Assembly: GCA_031283405.1 (NCBI GenBank)
Contig: JAITBX010000120.1
Location: forward strand, 1-8,129
Reading direction: 5' to 3'
Origin: Burkholderiales bacterium
GTDB lineage: Bacteria > Pseudomonadota > Gammaproteobacteria > Burkholderiales > Casimicrobiaceae
DNA length: 8,129 nt
Position 1 is the stretch's first letter. Each line of letters begins with the position of its first letter. The notes under the pieces were generated by a model, which was given only the letters and a program-made list of their open reading frames with translations, did no database searches and had not been told where the DNA came from. Shown here piece after piece: positions 1 through 6,652 of this stretch. Position numbers and translations under genes: made by a program.

Positions 1-2
1 CC

Positions 3-71
3 ACCCAATATGCGGAGCAGTTGAAAAGGAAAGAAGCGGAAAAAACCGATATACTGCAACTTGGACTCTAA
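3..71 (+). CDS. possible C-terminal end of a gene cut by the window edge
   Basis: Reading from base 3 gives about 22 codons ending in TAA at 69-71. The peptide is charged and helix-like (TQYAEQLKRKEAEKTDILQL then GL), which resembles a soluble protein tail more than the other plus-strand frames do. The frame starting at base 2 is also open until about base 171, so frame choice is uncertain. No function can be assigned from so little. If real, the gene converges on pepN and the two 3' ends would be about 160 bp apart. Confidence 0.3.
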   Translation, partial: TQYAEQLKRKEAEKTDILQLGL

Positions 72-231
72 ATCCCCATGCTACTCAAGACGGGGGGACG
101 TCGAACTCATCAACATCCATCGCAAAAACGTTGCCAAAAAACGCTTCGGAATTTTTTGACTTGCTGTGATTGTTTGCCGATAGTTCCTTCGCTCCTGCTC
201 ATCTCCCGCGAAGGGAGCGGGGTTGAAATTT

Positions 232-3147
232 TTACGACAACAATTTGTCGAGCAGCTCCGCTGTTTCCGGCGAGCGCGCTTTTTCCGTCAACTCGCGCAG
301 CGCTTGTTGGGCGTGGGCGCGTTGCGGATCGGCGAGATGCGCCCAAAGGCTGAAAGCGTTGAGCAGCATCGCGGCGATTTGCGGATTGAGCTTGTCGATG
401 GCGTCGATATAACCAGCGATGAAGCGATAGCCGCTGCCGTCCGCGGCATGGAACGCGGCGATGTTTCGCTGCGCAAAAACGCCGAGCACAGCGCGGACGC
501 GATTGGGATTCTTCAAGGAAAACGCCGGATGTTGAATTAACTCGTTCACGCGGGCGAGTGAGGTGGGAGTACAAACCCTCGCCGCCTTCGGCGACACCCC
601 CTTTTCAAAGGGGGCTGGAGGGGGGAGAGCGGTCGCTTCGAGCGCGAACCATTTGTCGAGCACCAGCGGGTTACTGCGCCAACGCTTTTCAAAATCATCG
701 TACAACTCGGCGCGCAACGGATGATCGACATCGCGCAAGGCGGCAAGCGCCGTGATGGTGTCGGTCATGTTGTCGGCGCGGCGATAAAGCGCGGCGGCGC
801 GTTGACAAGCGTCTTCGCGCAACGTTGCCTGACCGGCGGCGCACAGCAGCGCAAGCGCGTGAGCGCGCAGCTTGCGATGCGCCATCTGTTCGGCGTTGGG
901 CTGATACGGCGGCGGCACGGCGTGGCGCTCGATAACAGCAATGAGCGGTTCGGCGAGTGCGTCGGCAAGCGCGCTTCGCATGGCGCGCAACGCGGCGACA
1001 AAGGCTTCGACCGGAAACGGCGCGTGTTGACTGATGAGCGCGTTGAGATCGGGAAGGGTGAGCGCCAGTGCGCGCAACATCGGATCGCCGGCTTCGTCAG
1101 TGAGCAAGGCCGAATAAAGTTGGAATAACGAAGGCGAAAGCCGAGGCGGGAGTTGAATTTTTCCTTCCGGCGTTTGTGTTCGCGCCAGTTTGACGAGTGC
1201 CGAAGTCAATACGCGTTGCGCCGCGTCCCAGCGGTTGACCGCATCGCTGTCGTGGCGGGCGAGATGATTCAGCGCGGCTTCGTCGTAATCGAAGTACAAA
1301 CGCGCCGGCGCCGAGCCGCCGCGCAACAAGGATGGAACGGGGCAGGCGTCGATGTTTTCAAAGCGAAAACTTTGCCGAGCTTGATTGAGCAACAGGACGC
1401 GCATGGTGGGCTCCCACCGTTGGCCCCTACCCCAACCCTTCCCCAGAGGGGAAGGGAGAAATTCCCCGCTCTTCCCGCAGGGGAGAGTACATGCCTTCGT
1501 TGGCGAAGGAATGTGGCTCCTTCCCCCTTTGGGAGAAGGTTGGGATGGGGGCAGTGGAGGTGAAGAATGAGAAGCATTATTCAACTCACCGCTCAACTCA
1601 TTTTTCAATTCCAGCGGTAAATCTCTCCCTTGTTCGTCGAGAAGGCCGACGGCGACGGGAATGGCCAGCGGCGCTTTGTCGGGCTGCTCTGGCGTTGGTG
1701 CGGTGTGTTGTTCAAGCGTCAAGGTGTAACTGCGAGTCGTGGCGTCGAAGCTGCCGGAAGCGCGAATCTCCGGCGTGCCGGCTTGCGAATACCAGCACTT
1801 GAATTGCGTCAAATTCACGCCGGAAGCGTCTTGCATCGCTTGCACGAAATCGTCGCAGGTGACGGCTTGTCCGTCGTGGCGCGAGAAGTAAAGATCCATG
1901 CCGCGTTGAAAATTTTCTTCGCCGAGCAGTTGGTGCTGCATGCGAATAACTTCGGCGCCTTTTTCATAGACGGTCATCGTGTAAAAATTTCGGATCTCAC
2001 GGTATTCGTCGGGGCGCACAGGATGCGCGGTCGGGCCGGCGTCTTCAGGAAACTGGCGCTTTCGCAGAAAGTCCACGATGGCGATGCGCTCGGCGGCGGT
2101 CGACCCCATGTCCGATGAAAACTGTTGATCGCGGAAAACAGTCAACCCTTCTTTCAGCGAAAGTTGAAACCAATCGCGGCAGGTGACGCGATTGCCGGTC
2201 CAGTTGTGAAAATACTCGTGCGCGATAACGCTTTCGATGGCGTGATAGTCGTCGTCGGTGGCAGTTGCCGGATCGGCGAGAATCAATTTGCTGTTGAAGA
2301 TGTTGAGTCCCTTGTTTTCCATCGCGCCCGAATTGAAATCGTCGGCGCAGAAAATCATGAAGCGGTCGAGATCGTATTCGCGGCGATAACGGGTTTCGTC
2401 CCAGCGCATGGCGCGTTTCAGCGCAGCCATTGCGTAAGCACAACGCGGAATGTTTTCTTTCGTCGAATAAATTTCGAGCGTGATGTTGCGGCCCGAAGCG
2501 GTCACGAAGTTGTCGCGCAACACATCGAGATCACCGGCCACCAGCGCGAAGAGATAACAGGGTTTAGGAAACGGGTCTTGCCAGCGCGCGAAGTGACGGC
2601 CATCGTGAAGATCGCCGGATTCGATCAAGTTGCCGTTGGAGAGGAGTATGGGAATTTTTCGGCGATCGGCGCGCAGCGTGACATCGAAGCGCGACAACAC
2701 ATCGGGGCGATCGGGAAAAAAAGTGATGCGACGAAAACCTTCGGCTTCGCATTGGGTGCAAAAAATTCCCGACGACAAGTAAAGCCCTTCGAGCGCGGTG
2801 TTCTGCGAGGGCGCATAGCGGCCGGTGACGGTGAGCGTGCCGCTGTCGGGGCTATCGTGAAGAATGAGACCGGCGCCGTCATGTTGATAGCGCGAAGCAT
2901 CGAGCGGCGCACCGTTCAGCGCGACGGCGAGCAGCGTTTGCGCTTCGCCGTCGAGCGTCAGCGGCGCTTGGCGGTCTTGAACATGAGCATCAGGGTTGCG
3001 CGTGAAGTGCAGTGTCGAAGTGACTTCAGTGGCGTCGGCGTCGAGACCGAACACCATTTCGATGCGGGGAACAAGAAACGCGGGCGGACGGTAATCGAGC
3101 CGATGTTTGACGATGGAAGGGGGAGCAGTTGTCGTGTCGGAGGCCAT
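232..3147 (-). CDS. pepN: aminopeptidase N (alanyl aminopeptidase, M1 family zinc metallopeptidase)
   Basis: This enzyme removes N-terminal amino acids from peptides in the cytoplasm during late protein turnover; no signal peptide is seen. The 971-residue product has the M1 exopeptidase motif GAMEN (274-278), the zinc site HEYFH (310-314) with third ligand E333 in LKEGLTVF, and the catalytic tyrosine Y394 in TMTVYEKGAE. All are shifted 13 residues from Escherichia coli PepN numbering as I recall it. The C-terminal helical domain is complete (NPNRVRAVLGVFAQRNIAAFH matches the family). The length exceeds the roughly 870-890 of the family because of two low-complexity insertions, about residues 526-578 and 841-862, encoded by palindromic repeats. 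Without them about 895 residues remain. The ATG at 3147 gives a family-like start (HRLDYRPPAFL near residue 15) but has no strong Shine-Dalgarno sequence. The gene is transcribed away from the channel pair. Confidence 0.97.
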   Translation of the reverse strand: MASDTTTAPPSIVKHRLDYRPPAFLVPRIEMVFGLDADATEVTSTLHFTRNPDAHVQDRQAPLTLDGEAQTLLAVALNGAPLDASRYQHDGAGLILHDSPDSGTLTVTGRYAPSQNTALEGLYLSSGIFCTQCEAEGFRRITFFPDRPDVLSRFDVTLRADRRKIPILLSNGNLIESGDLHDGRHFARWQDPFPKPCYLFALVAGDLDVLRDNFVTASGRNITLEIYSTKENIPRCAYAMAALKRAMRWDETRYRREYDLDRFMIFCADDFNSGAMENKGLNIFNSKLILADPATATDDDYHAIESVIAHEYFHNWTGNRVTCRDWFQLSLKEGLTVFRDQQFSSDMGSTAAERIAIVDFLRKRQFPEDAGPTAHPVRPDEYREIRNFYTMTVYEKGAEVIRMQHQLLGEENFQRGMDLYFSRHDGQAVTCDDFVQAMQDASGVNLTQFKCWYSQAGTPEIRASGSFDATTRSYTLTLEQHTAPTPEQPDKAPLAIPVAVGLLDEQGRDLPLELKNELSGELNNASHSSPPLPPSQPSPKGGRSHIPSPTKACTLPCGKSGEFLPSPLGKGWGRGQRWEPTMRVLLLNQARQSFRFENIDACPVPSLLRGGSAPARLYFDYDEAALNHLARHDSDAVNRWDAAQRVLTSALVKLARTQTPEGKIQLPPRLSPSLFQLYSALLTDEAGDPMLRALALTLPDLNALISQHAPFPVEAFVAALRAMRSALADALAEPLIAVIERHAVPPPYQPNAEQMAHRKLRAHALALLCAAGQATLREDACQRAAALYRRADNMTDTITALAALRDVDHPLRAELYDDFEKRWRSNPLVLDKWFALEATALPPPAPFEKGVSPKAARVCTPTSLARVNELIQHPAFSLKNPNRVRAVLGVFAQRNIAAFHAADGSGYRFIAGYIDAIDKLNPQIAAMLLNAFSLWAHLADPQRAHAQQALRELTEKARSPETAELLDKLLS
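576..625. repeat. palindromic repeat-like insertion inside pepN (second, smaller)
   Basis: Two perfect hairpins lie side by side: TCGCCG/CGGCGA around CCTT (579-594) and CCCCCTTT/AAAGGGGG around TC (597-614). They are flanked by outer CCCTC (576-580) and GAGGG (618-622). On the minus strand the region encodes about residues 841-862 of PepN (LPPPAPFEKGVSPKAA and on), a stretch that remembered PepN proteins lack between the DKWF-ALEAT segment and the helix before NPNR. C-rich hairpins of this kind are typical of dispersed intergenic repeats. Its repeat status is inferred from structure, since no second genomic copy is visible here. Confidence 0.6.
1422..1551. repeat. multi-hairpin repeat element inserted in frame in pepN
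   Basis: The segment has C-rich and G-rich ends that are imperfect inverted copies (CCCCTACCCCAACCC near 1424 against GGTTGGGATGGGGG at 1538-1551). Between them are four successive hairpins: CCCTTCCCC/GGGGAAGGG around AGA (1436-1456), CTCTTCCC/GGGGAGAG around GCA with one G-T pair (1469-1487), CCTTCG/CGAAGG around TTGG (1494-1509), and CCTTCCCCC/GGGAGAAGG around TTT with one mismatch (1519-1539). Read through as PepN it gives about residues 526-578, rich in Pro, Ser, Gly and Lys (PPLPPSQPSPKGG, SPLGKGWGRG). This stretch is absent from remembered PepN sequences, which pass directly from the DLPLEL-like strand to the RVLLLNQARQSF-like strand. It encodes no transposase and resembles a small non-autonomous palindromic element. 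Confidence 0.75.
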
Positions 3148-3289
3148 GATGATGCAGATTTTTCAATGGTTTGGGCGGTGGGTGTCTCTATTTTATCAAG
3201 TCGTTCACTTCAACTTCCGCCGATTTCGTGCGTTTCGGCTTGCAAACGACTATGATACTCATTTATCGGGTTTCCCAAAGGGGACGATT
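3148..3289. promoter_or_regulatory. divergent intergenic region between pepN and the membrane-protein pair
   Basis: This is the only untranslated space between two outward-facing units, so it should hold both promoters. On the plus strand a good -10 candidate is TATGAT (3251-3256), 34 bp before the TTG start, without a convincing -35 at normal spacing. On the minus strand a -10 candidate is TAAAAT (complement of 3190-3195), 42 bp before the pepN ATG, again with a poor -35. No clear operator palindrome was found. The region is more A+T-rich than its surroundings. The individual boxes are weak inferences. Confidence 0.35.
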
Positions 3290-3673
3290 TTGAACTTGGA
3301 AAAAGTGATTTTCGGATTTTTCGTCATTCTCGCCTGCACGCTGAATATGGGCTTCTTCATCGGCGAGATCGATATTCCTTACAAGCACAACGCCACCGAA
3401 TTGTTTGCGGCCTTGGTGGTCAGCATCGTGGTCGTGATCTTGAAATTCGGCGACCGCACCCAGATCGGCGCGCTGCAAATGGCGACCAGTTTGGTGGTGA
3501 CGCTGCTGCTGATTCTTTCGTGCATGGTGTGGTTGTGGCAGACGCAAGTCAGCGGGCAGCCGATGGACGCGCCGGCGATGTCCACCATCGTGTCGATGTC
3601 GGGCGGAGCGCTGCTGGCCAACGGCATCTCGGTCATTTTGCTGATCGGCGAAACTTTGCGACAGACTCGTTGA
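3290..3673 (+). CDS. small four-helix membrane protein next to a potassium channel gene
   Basis: The 127-residue product, counted from the TTG at 3290, is almost entirely membrane: hydrophobic helices at about residues 5-26, 36-53, 64-84 and 102-121, with short polar loops (GEIDIPYKHNATE, KFGDRTQIG, QTQVSGQPMDAPA). No enzyme motif is visible. TTG was chosen because AAAGGGGA (3277-3284) lies at correct spacing and the first helix starts right after it. The frame stays open upstream to ATG codons at 3152 and 3107, the latter overlapping pepN, but these lack such a site. The TTG at 3296 is another option. It resembles a small uncharacterised membrane family (possibly DUF6394, from memory) seen beside TrkA-type channels. 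The 22-bp gap to the channel gene suggests cotranscription and perhaps a role as channel partner; that role is inference. Confidence 0.75.
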   Translation: MNLEKVIFGFFVILACTLNMGFFIGEIDIPYKHNATELFAALVVSIVVVILKFGDRTQIGALQMATSLVVTLLLILSCMVWLWQTQVSGQPMDAPAMSTIVSMSGGALLANGISVILLIGETLRQTR

Positions 3674-3695
3674 CGGCAAGATTGCCGGCGCTCTC

Positions 3696-5402
3696 ATGAG
3701 TGAACCGCTCTTTCTCATCCTGCGCCGCTTGCGGCGGCCTTTGCTCGCCGTGATCGGCACGGTCGCCATTTCGGTATTGGGTCTGGCGAACATTCCCGGT
3801 GTTGACGCCAACGGCAATCCGGCAACGCTCGGCTATTTTCACGCCTTCTACGTTATGAGTTACACCGCCACGACCATCGGTTTTGGCGAAGTGCCTTATG
3901 CGTTCTCCGAAGCGCAGCGCATGTGGGTGATCTTCTCGATTTATATCTCGGTGATTGCCTGGGCGTATGCGCTGGCCGTGGTTTTTCACATGACCCGCGA
4001 TCCGGCGTTTCGCGCGGCGCTCTTGCGCAGCAGTTTTGCGACGTGGGTGCGGCGGCAAACCGAGCCGTTCATTCTGGTCATCGGCTATGGACAAAGCGGC
4101 ACTGTGCTGGCGCAAATGCTCGACCGCATCGGCTACAAATCGGTGATCGTCGAAATCCTCCCGGATCGGGTGGCGCGAATCGAGACTCAGGAATATCGGC
4201 GCATGCCGTTATTCGTCGCCGGCGACGGACGCTGGCCGGAGATGCTGGTGGACGCCGGCGTGACGCATCCGCAATGTCAGGCGATGGTGGTTCTGGCCGG
4301 TGACGATGACACGGCGCAGGCGGTGGCGATCGGCGGCTCGACGCTCAATCCGAATCTGCGGGTCATCGCGCGGGCGCGCTCGGAAATGGCCGTGGCCAAC
4401 CTCGAACCGTTTCAGAAGATCGAAGTGGTCAACCCTTACGAAACGTTCGCGTCCAATCTCGGACAGGATTTCAGCGCGCCGGAAAAATTGCAGGTCGGGG
4501 AGTGGTTGACCGGACTGCCGGGCGCCAAAAGGCCGGACATATTGAAACTGCCGATCGGGCATTGGGTGCTTTGCGGTTTCGGGCGTTTTGGGCGCTACGT
4601 CGGCAAAGCGCTGACGCGCGCCGGCGCGACCTGGACGGCCATCGACGACAATCCCGCCTTCGGCTCGGAGACGTCGCTCATACAGAAAAACTACAGTCAG
4701 GAAACGCTCTCCGAAGCCGGAATCGAGCGCGCCGTCGGCATCGTTGCCTGTACCGACCGCGATGCGATCAATCTGGCGGCGGTGCGGCGCGCCCGCACGC
4801 TGAATCGCGATCTCTTTGTCGCCGTCCGGCAAATGCACGTCTCGAACGCCAGTTTGGTCGAAGCGACAAACTCGGATTTGCGCTTCGTTCAGGCCGACAT
4901 CACCTCGCACGAAGTGCGGCAAAGGATCACATCGCCGCTGTTGAGCCGTTTTTTGCAGGCGGTGCGCGCCGACACCGGCGACCTCGCCCAGCGCGCCATC
5001 GCTCAGCTTGAAGCCACGGTGGCTGATCGGGTGCCGTTTTTGTGGGTGTTCCGTTGCGAGGCGACGTATCCGGGATTGCGCGAGGCGTTTGAATACAGCC
5101 GCGAAGCGCCGTTGCGGCTCGGCGATTTGCTCAGCCATCCGTATGATCCGCCCAGTCTCTTGCAGGCAACGGCGCTGATGCTGGTGCGCGGCAACGAGGA
5201 GATTTTGCTTCCGGAAGCGCACGTCCAACTGCAACAGGGCGACCAGATTCTTTTCGCCGGTCCCAAAGACGTGGACGTGCTGCAAAAACTGCACTACCTC
5301 TCGCCCAGCCCGTTGCCGCTGATCCGAACCGGCGTCGAACCGCCGCGCAGCTGGGTATTCAGAAATCTGGAAATCTGGCGGCGAAGGAGAGCAGGGCGGT
5401 AG
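3696..5402 (+). CDS. potassium channel-like protein with two TrkA-N/RCK domains
   Basis: This is probably an inner-membrane potassium channel gated by nucleotide or ligand binding to its cytoplasmic regulator domains. The 568-residue product has a first membrane helix (about 12-32), a pore loop with filter TTIGFGE (59-65), a second helix (about 73-98), then a long soluble part. The first Rossmann domain starts with GYGQSG (130-135) and has an acidic residue, E153, ending its second strand. A second Rossmann domain has GFGRFG (294-299) and D317 at the matching place, both fitting NAD-type binding. A TrkA-C-like segment (about 455-530, with LLPEAHVQLQQGDQILFAGP) follows. The pore reads GFG rather than the classical GYG; GFG also occurs in functional K+ channels. 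The ATG at 3696 has no clear Shine-Dalgarno sequence, so translation may be coupled to the gene 22 bp upstream. Ion selectivity and ligand are inferred. Confidence 0.92.
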   Translation: MSEPLFLILRRLRRPLLAVIGTVAISVLGLANIPGVDANGNPATLGYFHAFYVMSYTATTIGFGEVPYAFSEAQRMWVIFSIYISVIAWAYALAVVFHMTRDPAFRAALLRSSFATWVRRQTEPFILVIGYGQSGTVLAQMLDRIGYKSVIVEILPDRVARIETQEYRRMPLFVAGDGRWPEMLVDAGVTHPQCQAMVVLAGDDDTAQAVAIGGSTLNPNLRVIARARSEMAVANLEPFQKIEVVNPYETFASNLGQDFSAPEKLQVGEWLTGLPGAKRPDILKLPIGHWVLCGFGRFGRYVGKALTRAGATWTAIDDNPAFGSETSLIQKNYSQETLSEAGIERAVGIVACTDRDAINLAAVRRARTLNRDLFVAVRQMHVSNASLVEATNSDLRFVQADITSHEVRQRITSPLLSRFLQAVRADTGDLAQRAIAQLEATVADRVPFLWVFRCEATYPGLREAFEYSREAPLRLGDLLSHPYDPPSLLQATALMLVRGNEEILLPEAHVQLQQGDQILFAGPKDVDVLQKLHYLSPSPLPLIRTGVEPPRSWVFRNLEIWRRRRAGR

Positions 5403-5427
5403 GGGTGCATTCCTAGCCCAAATAGTG

Positions 5428-5433
5428 TACAAT
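5428..5433 (+). promoter_or_regulatory. likely -10 box of the rpsF operon promoter
   Basis: TACAAT matches the sigma-70 -10 consensus at five of six positions and is preceded by TG. It lies 26 bp after the channel stop codon and 112 bp before the rpsF ATG, leaving room for the structured leader. The -35 at 17-bp spacing (GTGCAT, 5405-5410) is poor. No terminator separates the channel gene from this point, so some readthrough is possible. Confidence 0.5.
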
Positions 5434-5456
5434 CACCGCCTTTTCTTGCCTCACCC

Positions 5457-5520
5457 GCCGCAGACGGGGAGGCCTTGCGGCAGAGGCTCGGCTCATCGGA
5501 GCCGGGTTGTTTTTGCCGCG
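5457..5520 (+). promoter_or_regulatory. structured rpsF leader, candidate S6:S18 autoregulatory RNA
   Basis: Hairpin A pairs GCCGCA (5457-5462) with TGCGGC (5476-5481). Hairpin B pairs CTCGGCTC (5487-5494) with GAGCCGGG (5499-5506) around ATCG, and is followed by TTGTTTTT (5507-5514), so it looks like an attenuator. In a third pairing GCGGCA (5477-5482) matches TGCCGC (5514-5519), enclosing hairpin B and excluding A. Known biology: in many bacteria the S6:S18 complex binds a stem with an internal loop and CCG element in the rpsF leader and represses the operon. Pairing positions are read directly; assignment to that motif is inferred from location and shape. Confidence 0.5.
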
Positions 5521-5545
5521 ATTCAGACCAAAAGGAGTTTACTGC

Positions 5546-5986
5546 ATGCGTCATTACGAAATCGTTTTTATCGTCCATCCTGACCAGAGCGAACAGGTGC
5601 CGGCCATGGCCGAGCGCTATCGCGCAATGGTCGAATCACGCGGCGGCCATATTCATCGCCTCGAAGATTGGGGGCGTCGCCAGATGGCTTACCCGATCCA
5701 GAAGATGCACAAAGGCCACTACGCGCTGATGAACATCGAGTGCAATCTCGAAACCCTTGAAGAACTGGAACACGCCTTCAAATTCAACGATGCCGTGCTG
5801 CGTCATCTCGTCGTCTCGATGGATGACGCTGTGACCACGCTGTCGCCGATGATGCGCGAGGACAAGGCCAAATCGCTGACCGAAAAAGGCGACGACGACC
5901 GGAACGCCGACGAGAAAGAGTTCTCCGAAGAAGCGTCCGGCATTGAAGAAGCCGAGGCGTTGGCAGCGGAAGAGGGCATCGCCTGA
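5546..5986 (+). CDS. rpsF: 30S ribosomal protein S6
   Basis: S6 binds 16S rRNA together with S18 in the platform of the small subunit. The 146-residue product matches the family from the first residue (MRHYEIVFIVHPDQSEQ) through the core LEDWGRRQMAYPIQKMHKGHYALMN (39-63, abbreviated by position) and FNDAVLRHLVV (80-90). The last 30 residues or so form an acidic, Glu/Asp-rich tail that does not end in Glu-Glu, unlike the E. coli protein that is extended by RimK. The ATG was chosen because AAAGGAG (5531-5537) sits 8 bp upstream and the family start follows; the frame is open 13 codons further upstream into the leader. It is first in the operon, 22 bp before priB. Confidence 0.98.
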   Translation: MRHYEIVFIVHPDQSEQVPAMAERYRAMVESRGGHIHRLEDWGRRQMAYPIQKMHKGHYALMNIECNLETLEELEHAFKFNDAVLRHLVVSMDDAVTTLSPMMREDKAKSLTEKGDDDRNADEKEFSEEASGIEEAEALAAEEGIA

Positions 5987-6008
5987 TCGCGTCGCGACGA
6001 GAGGGTGA

Positions 6009-6323
6009 ATGGGACAACTCAACAGCGCCGCCAACCGGATCGAGTTGAACGCAACGCTGATCGAAAAAAGCGCGTTGCGGCATACGCCGGCCGGAGTCGC
6101 CGTACAGGAAGGAATGCTGTCGCATCAATCGATGCAGTCCGAAGAAGGCGTCATGCGGCAGGTGAATTTTGAAATTTTCACCGTGGCCTTCGGACAACAG
6201 GCGATGACGCTGAGCCGGATGCCGGTGGGCAGCCAGCTTCGCTGTACCGGGTTTCTGTGCCGTCGCCGACGTAGCGGCATCACACTGGCGCTGCACCTCT
6301 CGCAGATTGAGCGTACAGGTTGA
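6009..6323 (+). CDS. priB: primosomal replication protein N (PriB)
   Basis: PriB is a dimeric single-stranded-DNA-binding OB-fold protein that works with PriA to reload DnaB at stalled replication forks. The product is 104 residues, normal for the family. It shows the PriB/SSB-like pattern: an N-terminal strand NRIELNATLIEKSALRHTPAGV (10-31 by position), central strand VMRQVNFEIFTVAFGQQAM, and a basic segment CRRRRSGITLALHLSQIE near the C-terminus that would face DNA. Similarity is moderate, as usual for PriB, but its place between rpsF and rpsR is diagnostic for Beta- and Gammaproteobacteria. GAGGGTG (about 6000-6006) precedes the ATG closely. Confidence 0.92.
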   Translation: MGQLNSAANRIELNATLIEKSALRHTPAGVAVQEGMLSHQSMQSEEGVMRQVNFEIFTVAFGQQAMTLSRMPVGSQLRCTGFLCRRRRSGITLALHLSQIERTG

Positions 6324-6361
6324 ACACTAACGAATTGAATGAAACGTAAAGGAACAAAATC

Positions 6362-6640
6362 ATGCCCCGTATGATGGGAAAAGGCAAAGATGCCAACAAG
6401 CAACGCCGTGACCGCGGCAATGCGCTGTTCAAGCGCAAAAAATTCTGCCGCTTTACGGCAGAAGGCGTGAAACAAATTGATTACAAGGATGTGGACGTGC
6501 TGAAAGAGTTTTTGCAGGAAAACGGCAAGATCATGCCGGCGCGCATCACCGGAACCAAGGCGCGTTACCAGCGCCAACTGTCGGTGGCGATCAAGCGCGC
6601 GCAGTTTTTGGCACTCCTTCCTTACACCGACCGTCACTGA
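6362..6640 (+). CDS. rpsR: 30S ribosomal protein S18
   Basis: S18 pairs with S6 on the platform of the 30S subunit. The 92-residue product contains the conserved block KKFCRFTAEG, then IDYKDVDVLKEFL, GKIMPARITGTKA and the ending RAQFLALLPYTDRH. The segment before KKFCRF is about 26 residues, some 17 longer than in E. coli S18, and is rich in Lys, Arg and Asn (GKGKDANKQRRDRGN). The start is supported by AAAGGAA (about 6348-6354) ahead of ATG 6362; no in-frame ATG closer to KKFCRF has a comparable site. It lies 38 bp after priB and 12 bp before rplI. Confidence 0.98.
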   Translation: MPRMMGKGKDANKQRRDRGNALFKRKKFCRFTAEGVKQIDYKDVDVLKEFLQENGKIMPARITGTKARYQRQLSVAIKRAQFLALLPYTDRH

Positions 6641-6652
6641 GAGGAGCTAACG

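Noticed and set aside
136..157. Possible bidirectional terminator between the left-edge frame and pepN (AAAAAA and TTTTTT around CGCTTCGGAA)
   Set aside because: The only solid pairing is A-T; the inner bases do not form a G+C stem, so it is too weak to call as a terminator.
203..217. Hairpin CTCCC/GGGAG just past the pepN stop
   Set aside because: The stem is only 5 bp and no T run follows on the minus strand.
2125..3255. 376-codon open frame on the plus strand opposite pepN
   Set aside because: It is a shadow of the high-G+C pepN gene; the opposite strand carries all M1 peptidase motifs and this frame shows no recognisable protein features.
3674..3687. Inverted repeat CGGCAA/TTGCCG between the small membrane protein and channel genes
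   Set aside because: The spacer is only 2 nt and no T run follows, so it is neither a good terminator nor an obvious operator.
4209..5432. 407-codon open frame on the minus strand opposite the channel gene
   Set aside because: Its composition (many Arg, Gln, His) is typical of an antisense shadow, and the plus strand encodes clear RCK domains.
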